Notes: a model not told the origin generated them from the sequence alone. Shown: positions 23,906-37,550, counted from the stretch's first letter. The stretch is DNA of 64,000 nucleotides from Atopsyche davidsoni (GCA_022113835.1 JAILWY010000020.1:4030001-4094000); one strand, 5' to 3'. Numbers and translations: made by a program.

Positions 23906-26900
23906 CCATCAACATCCCTCACAAGACGTTTTTTTTTTTTAAAGTAATTTATATATTGATTTAAGAGACAATATATTCATGATATTCTTATTATATATAA
24001 AATATTTTAGTACCATGAGTAATACCATAAAAATAATTATACTGAAGTTTGAATCCAAATAAATCATAAAAATTATTTTTTTCCGATACCTCGTCGATGA
24101 TATTCATTTAATTAAAATATGATCTCCCATTATATCATGGTGTTCGAATTTGGCGAGAATTGACATCTCTTTCAGAACACTATGGTTGTTTTAGGCCAAT
24201 GAACTGGCAGAAGGAAGTATTGCCATGACGGATTGTTAAAAAAAGCAATGAATCATGGGAGAGCGAGCGTGATGATATATTTAAAAAATATTTTTATAAC
24301 ATACTATTTTCGGACGATCTGGCATATTTTTACTGAACACAGCGACTGAAAATAATAAATAAATAATCCATGGCCACTAAGCCTGCTAATTGGAGAATAT
24401 TTTTATACTCGTATGACGTAAATGGTGTAAATATATTTTTTCATGGTGTCAGCATGGCAACAAATCTCATTTGTGGCATTTTTAGTGCAGTGCAAAATTT
24501 ATTGCCACCACTTCAGTCAGTTCGTGGATTTCAGTCGATATGCGCCGCGTTTACTGAAAAATTAAAATATACCTGATTTAAATAATATTTTTTTATTAAA
24601 TTAGTGCTTAAACTGAAATATGTGGCTCGTGAGTTTTTAAAAAAATAATAATAAGCAGACTTCGTCTCTAAAGTGTTTTAATATGAAAAGATTCTTTATG
24701 TGTGATTGAGTTTGGTTTTGACATTTTTTGATTGTGAAATGTGTTTGATTGCAGATATTTCAATTGTTACTGTTAAATTGTTAAATTAAGTATGATTACT
24801 GAAATAATCATAACTGTATGCTGAAAATGCAATTATATGAATGTTAAAATAGCGAATTTAGGTTATTTTTAATGATTGAGTTTGATTGTGACATTTTCAG
24901 AGTGAATTTGTGTTTGAAGTGTGATTACTGAATTTATCATAACTGTATGATTTTTTTGCAGTTTTATAAATGAAATGAAATTTTTATTATTTAATACTAT
25001 GCGACGCAATCGTTTTAGGATTTTTTTTATTATTAATTCGATCTTGTTTTTACAACCTTAGGATGGTTTGCGAAATATCATCTTATGCGATTCAAAATAA
25101 TAAATAAATATATTGCCACTAAGCCTGCGAATAAAATACTCAAAAATAATCTGTAATACTCGTTTGACGTCAGAAGTGAAAAAATATATTTCAAGATGTC
25201 GGCATGACGACAAGTCGTGATTTGTGCATTTTAGTACAGTACAAATTTTATTGCTACCTTTTAGTAAGTTAGCCGTGAATTTCAGTCGAAAAATTTAAAT
25301 ATACTTGATTTTCAAAACATCAATAAATGTTGCATCAGATTTTTTTTTAATAATAAGCAGGTTTTGTCTATAAAGTATATTAATAAGAAAATGTGTGATT
25401 TTGTTTGATTAAATCTAATCTGTGTTCAAAAGGTTGCAGATATTTTAAAATTAGGGACAATTACTGAAATTATTATAACTGTACGCTGAAAATGCAGTTT
25501 TACGAATGTATGCGATAAGCGAATTTTTAATTATTTTTAATGAATGTCTTTTGAGTGACTGTCCGTGTTTTATATATAAAAAATAATTGAGTAAAATTAT
25601 TTTGAAGTTAAAGTATATATTTTTTAATATATGTATGTTAAAATATTGGTCTATTCATAATATTAAAATTAAAATTCATTAGAAGAAATGCGCCGTTTTT
25701 TTTCTGCTGCAAGTCCCTCGGTGAGTTTTTTTTATTATTTTTAATATCTTTAATAACCGAATATATATTCATAATATTTTTTTCTATTAAACAAACAGTA
25801 ATTGTTAAAAATTTGGTATGTAATGTAGACATGAGAGACAATCTGAACCACGATATATCAAAAACCAGGCTAATTTTTTTTCAAAACAAATCGTTTTCAG
25901 CCAATCATAATTACGTCTGTTTGGGATTCATTTGTCAATACTGATATCAAACTAATCACGATCAATACTTTACAGTTTAACCACTTTGCCTACAACTAAT
26001 AAAAGTCATATATTCTGAAGCTTTCTGTGATGGCAGAAATCACTAATAAATTGGACCGTTCTATCAAAGACATTAAAACCCATTAAACTCACTTTGAATA
26101 GTAAAATTTCAGGTTAGAGCAATTACTCATATTTCATTTTATATTCACGCTAATTTAAATGCAGGATTTTTACTTCAAAGAGAAAATTTATAGTAATGAT
26201 GTTACGATTTATTTATATTATATTTTCAGTGAAGATTAATGAGATGGATTTAGCACAGTGGTGAAATTGCAGAATGATGATTTTACGACATGTTAAATAT
26301 ATTTGGTGAAAAAATCTATATATTGAGCCAAAATTACCAATTCCTGACTTCGAGCTACTGTAGCACTCTTTTCAAATTTTTTTCAGCAGGCTATTAAATA
26401 AATTTTCTTCTGCTTGGCCTAATAGTATTTGAGCGAGAAGAATCTGGTTTGTTCTCACGCAAACGGCTTTCTGTCGCGTAAATGTACATGCGGCCATTAC
26501 GGCCCATTCTGCTCGGATATATTTGAATACATTATCTTGGCAAATCTCTTTTTGCATAGTAGAAAAAAAAAAACGAAGGCACCATCTGTTCGTGCTTAGA
26601 TAATTCACGAATTCGGGATATTGCCCGTCTGCGGCTCCTCCAATAAAAACACTTCAATTCTGCCCTGAAGCACTGAAAACATTACTTACAACCCTTCAAA
26701 AGCCTATTTGTGGTTAAAACTTTGATCGTTACGCCAACAATCGTATTTAACTTAACGAGATGTGCTTTTCGCCTTGAAATATTCGTTCGCGATGCAGATG
26801 ACCTTGAACATCCTTGGCGGTGAAAATACAACCTGCGGCCCTTAAAGAGTTATTTTTTCGATTCAATGAGATGTGCATATTACTTTAAAAAATCTTGCGT

Positions 26901-28042
26901 TTCATCATCATTGAATTGATCAAAGAAAACATAAGTTTTTGGGTAAAATATTGGTGGTTGCGTCAAAAATAAAAATAACACTCTTTATGGCATTTTTATT
27001 GTAATACCAATCTTCAAATTGATGATTTATGATTGCAGACAGGAGCTTGGTGTTTATGTGGGTCCATACACAAGGAGTCGGATAGGCTGCAGTGTAAGTA
27101 CAGATTCAATTTATTAACTATAAAATACTGTTTATGATCAATGTTAATATTAACACAATCGAAATGCTTATCGCTTTTCAAACCTTGTAACGTATTAACA
27201 AAATTAAATCTATTCATACAATCTGTGATTGTTATATTTTTAATATTTAATTTAAAAGGTTTTTTAATCTTTTAAAAGCCTTCTTCATTAATAGGTCACA
27301 AGAATGATTTTGATATATTAAAATTTAAAAAAAAAAACCCTGATGAGGGCTGTTACTCTTTGGAAAGCACGGCTGTTATCCAATATTACAAAATAAATGA
27401 CGTCATTTTTATCATGCAGTCTCTATCTCATCCCCTGCGTGCCATTTCCTCCCCTAACGACGTCTATTTATATAGTTGATGGTCTGAAATCTCCGGTCGA
27501 CCCCCGGAAAGTTTTTCGGAATTTCAGGTATTTCTTTACAAAATCAGCCTCAAAGTACACATCCTTTGTATACTATAATATATATTTTAATATTAAAGAC
27601 GAACAAGCACTTTTGTATTTAAATTTTAAATACATTATTTAAAATTATAAGATATAAATTGTACAAATTAATTTACTGTATACAAGTATTACAAATGGAT
27701 ATATACGCGTTATTAAAAATAGGCTTAGACCCAATATTGCTTTTGGATGTTTATTTCATTATTTTTTATTCAATCACAAAAAGGCTTAATTATTATTTTT
27801 TTAACATGGAGACGTTTTTAATAAAGCAAATTAAATTTCTATTTATAAGCTCGGCGTTGAATCCATATTACCCGAGCTTTTATGACTGAAACTATAAATC
27901 TTCGGTTTAGTTTATGCACAGTAAAAATTAATGACCTTTCAATAAATGCTTTACTTTCAGTAGAATCAGAATTCGAATAAGGCTTTATGAGTTTTTAACT
28001 ATTTTACCTTATACGTAGAAACCTTTATAGTATATTTTATAT

Positions 28043-28140
28043 CTTATTCAGTGCCTTTCTTCAGAGGAGGTTGGTGACCATCTCAATGCATTTATATTTA
28101 TCCTAGGCTTTATTAATTTGGCTGTAATTCACTTGGATAC
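28043..28140 (-). pseudogene. short RTE-like 3' end fragment
   Basis: About 90 bp match the extreme 3' end of the other RTE-like copies: TTCTTCAGAGGAGGTTGGTG and GACCATCTCAATGCATTTAT correspond to TCTTCATAGGAGGTTGGTGA and GACCATTTTATTGAATATAT at 23543. The rest is missing. Confidence 0.5.
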
Positions 28141-29707
28141 CTAGAAATACAAAAATTACAAAAACACCTGTTTAGAAACGTTTTATATATTTTTATTTTG
28201 TCTATTTCAAAACAAAGGGGTTGTAAATTAACACCGAATAATATTTCAGGCTCGTTTGGGGCGCAATTCAATGAAAATCGTTTTTATTTAACTGCTAAAA
28301 ATTCTCTCTTTTCACAATGTCTTGGATAAAAAAAAAACCTTTGAAATTTTGTGCAAAATTCCTGAAGCTAAATATTTAGTCTGTTTTTTTTTTGTGTATG
28401 AACATAAAAGTATAGGAAACATGGATATATACTGGGAAGGCTTTATATTATATGTTTATTTTATTTATAGAAGTCGTTGTGATACACAGAGTAATATTTT
28501 AATTTATTTACATGATATGGAACTGTTTTTTTTTTTTTTTTAATAAAACAGTCCAAATAATTTTATATAAGTGTAGTAACATAGTTTAGATAATAACAAA
28601 TAGATAAATTTTATTTATTTTAACGATGTTTTGATATATTATTTCCCTTTAATATAAGTAGTACTACCTTTCTAAAAATTAACTTTTACTGGTTCGTAAT
28701 ACATATAAATATCGTATTTGTATTACGAATTTTTTTCATGTATATTAACATAGCTCTTTTTTTTAATATTCCCAATAGTTTTCTTACATTCAATAAGATA
28801 TTTTTTTTATAAAAAAAACACTTTAAAGTCTTGTTATGTCCAACTTTCTCACTTCATTGCTATAACTCCGTGTGTTCTCGCTTCGGGTATCCCACAGCAG
28901 ATGCGAATATGTTCAATTTTTCTTTCTAAAGTAACGCATGTTTCCCCGGATAAATGGAGCTTCTACACCCTTAGAAAATTTTACATCATTAACGCGAATA
29001 TTTACAGTGTAGCCTACTTGCGAGTGTTTTTGCTTCAAACTCGAGAGAATTGCCTTCAATCAAAATATGACAAGAAACGGATGGGAAATACATATTGCAG
29101 GATTTATTAAATTTACACATTATATATATATTCAATAAAATAATAAAAAGATAATAAAGAATTTTTAATAATACATTAAGTGCTCTTTTGCTTAGAAATT
29201 GTCAAACTAGACAATGAATCTAGAGTGAATAATTTTTAATTTTTTTTTTTGTGTATATAGATTATTTTTAGTGTCTCAACTATATTATATTTTTAGTTTA
29301 GACAATGAAACTGTTTTTTTCATATTAAGCTATCTTACTAAAGCTTTAGAGCAAAATAGCTTTTATTGACACAGTAATAAAAAATAGTATTATTATATGA
29401 AATTTCTTTTGTCTTGTATATCTATCATCAAAACTTCGATAGTGCCTTTTTATTAGTCAACCAGTATTACTTATTTCATAATATAACATATTTTCAAGCG
29501 CGTGCGGATAATAAACAAAAATCTCAAAAATAACAAGCAACAAGTAAACAATTTCATTCACAATATCATTTTTATGTTATTCCTTATTAAAGTTATTCTG
29601 GGAAACCAAAATATAATATAAAAATACACTTACTCGACGTACAATGCTTGACCCAGAAATCCCATATGAAAATACATAGACTCGGGTTTCAGAGAACCCT
29701 TCAGCAA

Positions 29708-29734
29708 GGGGGGAGGGGGGAAGGGGGGGGGGGG
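29708..29734 (+). repeat. G-tract, candidate G-quadruplex
   Basis: Twenty-seven bases of G interrupted only by one A and one AA: runs of six or more G separated by one or two bases. The plus strand satisfies the four-run G-quadruplex pattern. Confidence 0.85.
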
Positions 29735-30244
29735 TGCTTTCAGGAACTTCCGTCGGCTTTTCAGTGAACATTTGAGGCTTTTTTTTGCATTTTCCAAACT
29801 CGCCCAGAGCCTTCGAGTGGTGCTGCCTCATGCAGTATGCAATTACACCATTTTTGTAATTCAATGAAAAAAGTTTTCCATTCAAAACATTCACGAATAT
29901 GATGCATCATTTTGAGTTAACCAGACGTAAAAGATTGGCTGCAATTTTTGCTAAAAATGCAAATAAACTATATTTATATGAAATATATTCAGATTGCAGA
30001 TACTTGTACAAGTAATTACAATTTCAAAGACAACAGTAAAGACTTTACGTAAAATTTTTATCAGGATAAGTAAGAATGGGTTATTAATATATATCAACAG
30101 ATCCTTATATTATATTTAGTAAATTTTAAAACATGCTTCAAGAATTTATTTGATAAAAAGTAGTCGGTTAAATAAATTTATTTTTTCTTTTACGTGAATC
30201 TAAACCCGTACAAAAAAAATAAAACTGAAGCCTCGTTCTCATAA

Positions 30245-30246
<2 letters not shown>

Positions 30247-30271
<25 letters not shown>
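30247..30271. repeat. (TA)n microsatellite
   Basis: A run of about twelve TA dinucleotides. Confidence 0.9.
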
Positions 30272-30275
<4 letters not shown>

Positions 30276-31997
30276 ATAAAATTTGCATTAAAAATGTATA
30301 AATTAACTGCTTTTTTAGTATCCTATTAAAAGGCAATATTTATTTGATTGTTATAAGTTCAATATTGTATTATAAAATTTAAAGTCATCTATTTAACCAA
30401 AGAAAATTATCTTTATATATGATAGTTGCTTGGAAATTTAAGGCTTATAACGTCTTGAGTTGCTACCTCTTTCAATATTACTTAATTACAACAAAAAAAA
30501 TACAACCTTCACACTTTAAATATAAAATAACACGCCAAAAATAATATCAAAGCGCGCGGACGCATTACAGCAAACTTTTTATTATTATTTAATATTATTT
30601 AAACTAACCTAGTCCACTTTTTTATTTATAAAATAAATGTAATTTTGTAATTTTTTTAATTAATATAAAAATATATAAAAAGGTTGTTTTACTATGCTTG
30701 AAACCAATACATTACTGGCAGGTATTCTCTTAACTTTTATAGAAACATATCCAAATGTTACGGTTATCGCTACTCCCTTTTTCCATAAAGCTAGAGCAAA
30801 CGCTGGCAACCTTCATCATAGAAAAATACCAGACAAGATGGTCGATCAGGTTTTATAGGTTGGCCTAATAGACGACGCCATAAAACACACTCTTCTGTTA
30901 TTGTCTTTTATAGACCTCATGCTTTTATGGAGATATAAAAAGGTCTCGAGATGCTCCAAAGATTTTTATGTATTAGCGTAAATGTGCTTTTGATCAATCA
31001 ATATTATTCTTTCCGTTTACTATGCGAACATTTCGTGTCTTATTTACAACATACGTTTAAAAAAAATACCTATTTCTCCATAAGGGTATATATTTTATGA
31101 AATCAATCTGAGAAAAAATATATTTTGTAAATATTTTTTTAATATATTATATATTGAATTGAATTTGCTTTTCAAGTCTGAAAAAGCACGCTGCAGAAGA
31201 AAGCGTTGACATACAATTATTTTTTTTTTTACTATTAGCAAGTGTTTAAAAAATTAGGCTTTGATAATGCTGAATATATTGTTTAGTCATTGTATTTGTA
31301 ATCAAATGTTTGATTTTTTTTCATGAATTTTTGGGATGGACCCCAAAGCGTCCGCGAACCCTTTTCAACAAAAACTCATGGTTTGGGGTGCAAGTAAGGG
31401 TACACACCCCCATAAAGCCTTCTTTGTCATGCTTCTAATGCTTCTGCATAAGTTTCCAGGAAAGGATTATTTTTAAGCAGGTATTGTTCCCGGTAATACG
31501 GTCAGCCCTTACGGAACATGCTAATTTCACGTTTCACTCGTCATGCTGAGGGGGATTATAAAAGTTTTCAGCTATTCGAATACTGAAAACATCCCCAATT
31601 ATTCCCTTTTCATGAATGCCTGAATCGGCACCTGTGTCCTAGTTTATTTTAATTGCTCTTTCAGGATACTTTCACTGTAAGTGCTGAAACGGAGCTGCGA
31701 TTTAATCATTGACCTGATTTAAAAAAAATTTAAAAATTCATATTATATATATATATTTAATCATGAATTTTATACAAAAAAAATCACTACGTCATAGAAT
31801 TTTTAAATGTGTTTTTTATGAAAAAAATATTAAAGCAAAAAATCAAGCATAAAAACACTGTAACACAAAGCAGTTTACGCATATTAAAATACAGAATGAC
31901 TGTGTGTTTTGGTTTTGTAATACCTGCCTTTGGAAATGATCAAAATGACTTGCTTAATTCAAATTTAAATTAACACAACAGTTAATTACTCTAGGCG

Positions 31998-32030
31998 AAA
32001 AAAAAAAGCGTAGACTCGAACCCCACGGGT
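31998..32030 (-). repeat. possible SINE B-box fragment
   Basis: GACTCGAACCCC on the plus strand is the complement of a pol III B box (GGGGTTCGAGTC). No A box was found at a suitable distance. Confidence 0.25.
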
Positions 32031-32806
32031 GTAATTAAAATTCTAATTGTTTCAAGTATGTTCTATAAACATCAAAGTAACAATTTTGCAGAGCACAGAG
32101 TGGCTTATATTAAAACTTGATAAACATAAAAGATATTTATGTGCAAAATTTATTTCATAGGGTGGCTTCAGTCCAAGAATGTCAGTTACTGTCGCTTGCC
32201 TGGGGAGTGTTTTAAGAATTCCTGAAATTTTATACATTTAGCAAACTTCTGCGAACACTCAGTAGTACGTTTATAATTTTTAATTATTTATTTAATAAAA
32301 CTGCGTATGCGTAGATTTTGGCAGCTATTTATATTGGAGCTTTCGCCTTCGACGTTTTGGTTTATTGATTACTTTATAAGAGGTCAATAACGATCGTTCA
32401 GGCTATTAAGCCAAGATGCAAGTACTTAAAAAATAAAACAAAAAGCTTGGCTGCCATAACGTAATTTATACTTCAGTGCTTTTAAATGAATGAAGCCTAA
32501 GAAATCGCATCCCTCAGGGGTATTTTTGAAGGATCCTTTTACACACTACCTCCCCTTGTTTTCTCTAGGCAACTAGTTAGAAGTGCGACCCTTGACACTC
32601 TCTTAAAGAATGAGACCACAAGTCTGCTTGATAATTCAGGATCCCTTCAGGGACTACTTTGCTGAAAGTCCAGAATTGCAAACCCCAACTGCATAACTCT
32701 AAACCACGTAGCCATTTTTGTGATGGCGTTATAAATACTAACATATTTACTAAACTTAATCTAGTGATCAGTTGTTATATTACGTTTTCAATTATGAAGT
32801 ACTTAA

Positions 32807-33425
32807 GGGCCTAGTCCACATAATCGAGATTTTTTGATCATTTTCTAGTCCACCAATCAAAAAAATTTAAATGCAAAAAGTTTGATATATCTTTTCTTCC
32901 GAATAAAATATATTTTTATTTCTTATAAATTTACTATTAATATGATAAATATGTGTTTTTCCGATTGATGTATAGGAATTTGGAGATTCATCTGGTCCAT
33001 TTTACAAGAGTCCTAAACATTTAAAAGTTTTTTTTTTAATTGAAATTAAAAGATTAAATATAAACCATGTGCGCCTTATTATTATAAAAAATTTAAAAAA
33101 AAAAATCTTCAACAAACTTTGGTTTTGAAAAGTCGTCATTTTATCCAATTTTTCAACATCTTCAAGATTTTATTTTACCCTTAAAATGGACGTTAATTAA
33201 ATAATAAAAAATAGATAAATATAATTTATAGTTTTCTCGATACTCTGTAAAAAATCAACTTTCGATATAGCAAAATAAAGTGACAATTAAATTATTTAAA
33301 TGACACGAATAAAAATTTATTTTATTACACTTTTTGTATTTAATTTTTTTCGATTGGTGCAGTGGATTTTTCGCACAACGGACTAGAAAATGATCAAAAA
33401 ATCTCGATTATGCGGACTAGGCTCC
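32807..33425 (-). mobile_element. TTAA-flanked foldback MITE, copy 2
   Basis: This is the same family as 22770-23499 in opposite orientation: the unique centre, with GCAAAATAAAGTGACAATTA, is reversed. The left flank is TTAA; the right end has decayed to CTCCTAAA. A block of about 22 bp (GTTTTGCGAAAAATCGACTG and two more bases) is missing from the left arm. Confidence 0.8.
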
Positions 33426-34029
33426 TAAACGATGGAAACCATATAAAATTTTGTTCGTGTCAATTATTTTAATAGATACGTTATTTATCTAATTATAAAA
33501 TATACCTTTCATAAGTAATTACTTTCAATTTGCTTAGTAAAATGACTGTTTTAATTAGAAATAGCTCCATTTTATAATAAACGTTTTCTCTGTAATATGA
33601 AATGCGGTAACTATCAGAATTTTATTTTTAGGGGTTGAAGTTGTTTCTGTGTTGGTTGCACCACATTACAGAGCAGCTTTAAAAAGCAGTTTATATACAA
33701 GCTAAGCCTTAACTCTGCTAACTTAATCCCCAGCTGCTGCAACAGCACTAATGTTAGTATAAAAATAAAAGTTTATGCTTTGAAATAACATTTAAGCTAG
33801 CGAATGCAAATCTTTTGAGGCAATTTTATACAATTTTTATTTTATTTTTCATAAGTATGTCCGTGGACTTAGTAGATGTATGATAGTTTAAATCACACAC
33901 TGAAAATATCTACACAACCTTGCGTTTAAAAGTTTATCTGAAAACAATTTCGCATAGCAATAATCTTATCTAATCGAAAGCCTTTGCATAAAAATAAATC
34001 AATACTTGTAAAATAACTACCAGAGACTA

Positions 34030-37000
34030 AATAGTTATACGATAAATCCACTTTGATGCACAGTGAATCAATCTTATTTTTTTCAGAAGCATTAAAATAT
34101 ATAGGCAGCGATGTTTAAAAGCTGAAACAACAGTCTGAAAATAGTTATACGATACCAAGCGCATATAATAAATCTATTTCGATGCACAGTGAATCAAAGC
34201 TAATTTTTGTAGGCTGTGTTTATGTTTGAAACCTGAAAACAAAGTTTGAATATATTTATACGATAACAAGCACATATCATAACTCATTTCAGTGCACAGT
34301 AAACTAAACCTTATTTTTTCATCTGCGTTTATGTTTGAAAGCTGAAACAACAGTCTGAAAATAATTACACGATCGCAAGTACATCCATATAATCAAGCCA
34401 AATTTATGTAGGCAGCGTTTTAAAGCTGAAACCAACCTAAAAATAGTTATACGATAACATATCAGAAATCCATTCAGATGCACAGTGAATCAAATCCATT
34501 TTTGCAGAGGCAATAAAAAATATATAGGCTGCGTTTATATTTGAAAGCTGAAACAACAGTCTGAATATAATTACACGATCACAAGTACATCCATATAATC
34601 AAGCCAAATTGTTGTAGGCTGCGTTTTAAAGCTGAAACCAGCCTGAAAATAGTTATACGATAACACCACATATCTGAAATCCATTCAGATGCACAGCAGT
34701 TAATCAAATCTATTTTCCACAGAGGTATCAAAATATATAGGATGTTTGAAAGCTGAAACCAAAGTTTGAAAATAGTCATATGATAACAAGTATAATAAAT
34801 CCATTTCGACGCACAGTGAATCAAAGCTAATTTTTGTAGGCTGCGTTTATGTTTGAAAGCTGAAACCATACGATAATAATCATATATCAGAAATTCATTT
34901 CGATGCACAGTGAATCAAATCCATTTTTGCAGAGGCATCAAAATATATAGGCTGCGTTTATATTTGAAAGCTGAAACCAAAGTATTAAAATAGTTATATG
35001 ATAACAAGCACATCTATATAGACGCACAGTGAACCAATCCAAATTTTTGTAGGCTGCGTTTTAAGCCTGAAAATAGTTATACGATAAAAATCCACTTAGA
35101 TGCACAGCAGTGAATCAAATCTATTTTCCACAGAGGCATCAAAATATATAGGATGTTTGAAAGCTGAAACCAAAGTTTGAAAATAGTCATATGATAACAA
35201 GTATAATAAATCCATTTCGACGTACAGTGAATCAAAGCTAATTTTTGTAGGCTGCGTTTTTGTCTGAAAGCTGAAACCAATCTGAAAATAGCCACACGAT
35301 AATAATCATTTACAGAAATTCATTTCGATGCACAGTGAATCAAATCCATTTTTTGCAAAGGGAATTAAAAAATATATAGGCTGCGTTTATATTTGAAAGC
35401 TGAAACCAAAGTATTAAAATAGTTATATGATAACAAGCACATCTATATAGACGCACAGTGAATTAAGCCAAATTTTTTTAGGCTAAAAAGACTAAGGCGT
35501 TAAAAATTATATAAGCTGCGTTTATATTTGAAAGCTGAAACAACAGTCTGAAAATAGTTATACGATACCAAACGCATATAATAAATCTATTTCAATGCAC
35601 AGTGAATCAAAGCTAATTTTTGTAGGCTGTGTTTATGTTAGAAAGCTAAAAACCAAAGTTTGAATATAGTTATACGATAACAAGCACATATCATAACTCA
35701 TTTCAGTGTACAGTAAACTAAACCTTATTTTTTCATCTGCTTTTATATTTAAAAGCTGTAACAACAGTCTGAAAATAATTACACGATCACAAGTACATCC
35801 ATATAATCAAGCCAAATTATTGTAGGCAGCGTTTTAAAGCTGAAACCAGTCTGAAAATAGTTATACGATAACACCACATATCAGAAATCATATCATAACA
35901 AGTATAATAAATCCATTTCGACGCACAGTGAATCAAAGCTAATTTTATAGGCTGCGTTTATGTCTGAAAGCTGAAACCATACGATAATAATCATACATCA
36001 GAAATTCATTTCGATGCACAGTGAATCAAAGCAGCTTTAAAAAATATATAAGCTGCGTTCATGTTTGAAAGCTGAAACAACAGTCTGAAAATAATTACAC
36101 GATCACAAGTAAATTTTTGTAGGCTGCGTTTTAAGCCTGAAAATAGTTATACGATAAAAATCCACTTAGATGCACAGCAGTGAATCAAATCTATTTTCCA
36201 CAGAGGCATCAAAATATATAGGATGTTTGAAAGCTGAAACCAAAGTTTGAAAATAGTCATATGATAACAAGTATAATAAATCCATTTCGACGTACAGTGA
36301 ATCAAAGCTAATTTTTGTAGGCTGCGTTTTTGTCTGAAAGCTGAAACCAATCTGAAAATAGCCACACGATAATAATCATTTACAGAAATTCATTTCGATG
36401 CACAGTGAATCAAATCCATTTTTTGCAAAGGGAATTAAAAAATATATAGGCTGCGTTTATATTTGAAAGCTGAAACCAAAGTATTAAAATAGTTATATGA
36501 TAACAAGCACATCTATATAGACGCACAGTGAATTAAGCCAAATTTTTTTAGGCTAAAAAGACTAAGGCGTTAAAAATTATATAAGCTGCGTTTATATTTG
36601 AAAGCTGAAACAACAGTCTGAAAATAGTTATACGATACCAAACGCATATAATAAATCTATTTCAATGCACAGTGAATCAAAGCTAATTTTTGTAGGCTGT
36701 GTTTATGTTAGAAAGCTAAAAACCAAAGTTTGAATATAGTTATACGATAACAAGCACATATCATAACTCATTTCAGTGTACAGTAAACTAAACCTTATTT
36801 TTTCATCTGCTTTTATATTTAAAAGCTGTAACAACAGTCTGAAAATAATTACACGATCACAAGTACATCCATATAATCAAGCCAAATTATTGTAGGCAGC
36901 GTTTTAAAGCTGAAACCAGTCTGAAAATAGTTATACGATAACACCACATATCAGAAATCATATCATAACAAGTATAATAAATCCATTTCGACGCACAGTG

Positions 37001-37330
37001 AATCAAAGCTAATTTTATAGGCTGCGTTTATGTCTGAAAGCTGAAACCATACGATAATAATCATACATCAGAAATTCATTTCGATGCACAGTGAATCAAA
37101 GCAGCTTTAAAAAATATATAGGCTGCGTTCATGTTTGAAAGCTGAAACAACAGTCTGAAAATAATTACACGATCACAAGTAAATTTTTGTAGGCTGCGTT
37201 TTAAGCCTGAAAATAGTTATACGATAAAAATCCACTTAGATGCAGTGAATCAAATCTATTTCCCGCAGAGGCGTCAAAATATATGGAAGGCTGTAACCAG
37301 TCTGAAAATAGCTCCACATATCAGGAATCC
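34030..37330. repeat. degenerate ~110-130-bp tandem array (satellite-like)
   Basis: A degenerate unit recurs throughout, with the anchors GATGCACAGTGAATCAAA, TTTTTGTAGGCTGCGTTTAT, GAAAGCTGAAAC and ATAGTTATACGATAACAAGC in a fixed order. Anchor spacing is mostly 110-130 bp, with some units missing a block. Short frames of 72-109 codons inside are readings of the repeat: they recur only because the DNA does. Both edges are gradual, at about 34030 and 37330. Confidence 0.85.
35041..37250. repeat. 1070-bp head-to-tail higher-order duplication
   Basis: Positions 35041-36110 repeat at 36111-37180 with a constant offset of 1070 bp. Reading the two side by side I saw one difference (A at 36051, G at 37121). 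A third copy begins at 37181 and diverges at about 37234, where six bases are lost. The basic units inside each 1070-bp block differ from one another far more than the two blocks do. Confidence 0.9.
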
Positions 37331-37339
37331 ATTTCGATT

Positions 37340-37550
37340 CGCAACTGTCGTTTAAAATGAAAGCCTGCACAGACAATCGAGCCTATTTCGGAGTGCGATT
37401 CATCCCCTCGCGTGTAGGAGGGAGGCTTTTCGGACTCAGTTCGCCCGCAAAGCTCGCCGAGGCCAGACGCGAGCAGAGCCTCCAACACCTGTCACACTCA
37501 GTTTCACTACGTAAGGCTGTGTTTTTTTTATGCTGGAGTTATAATTGAAC
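37340..37550. other. GC-rich island at the edge of the satellite array
   Basis: Begins within about 10 bp of the end of the array. A 63-codon frame crosses it; no family recognised. Confidence 0.3.

Larger units (their letters stand above)
21255..25735. repeat. ~4.5-kb large inverted repeat with nested elements in the spacer
   Basis: The left arm (about 21255-22255) is the reverse complement of the right arm (about 24118-25735). Matching blocks from outside inward are GGGACTTGCAGCAGAAA with CTGCTGCAAGTCCC, TTGCATTTTCAGCATACAGT with its complement, CAATCGCTGTGTTCAG with CTGAACACAGCGACTG, and CGCTCGCTCTCCCATGATTC with GAATCATGGGAGAGCGAGCG. The right arm is longer because a module of about 700 bp is present twice (about 24340-25080 and 25090-25720). 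The spacer contains the MITE at 22770-23499 and an RTE fragment. The arms have diverged visibly, so the structure is old. Confidence 0.8.
25740..32800. other. gene-free AT-rich stretch
   Basis: About 7 kb with only the small RTE scrap at 28043, the G-tract at 29708, simple repeats and a possible B box at 31998. Minor GC-richer patches near 26440-26840 and 32500-32700 show no recognisable coding. Confidence 0.5.

Noticed and set aside
26372..26608. 78-codon minus-strand frame in a GC-richer patch
   Set aside because: No recognisable motif, and composition alone explains the open frame.
27338..27380. CTGATGAG followed by GGAAAGC, resembling a hammerhead core
   Set aside because: No stem can be formed between the two boxes and the GAAAC context is missing.
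34579..36365. Recurrent 72-109-codon frames, two of them identical, that look like a gene family
   Set aside because: They are readings of the tandem array; identity follows from the 1070-bp DNA duplication, and no codon-level conservation is seen among diverged units.
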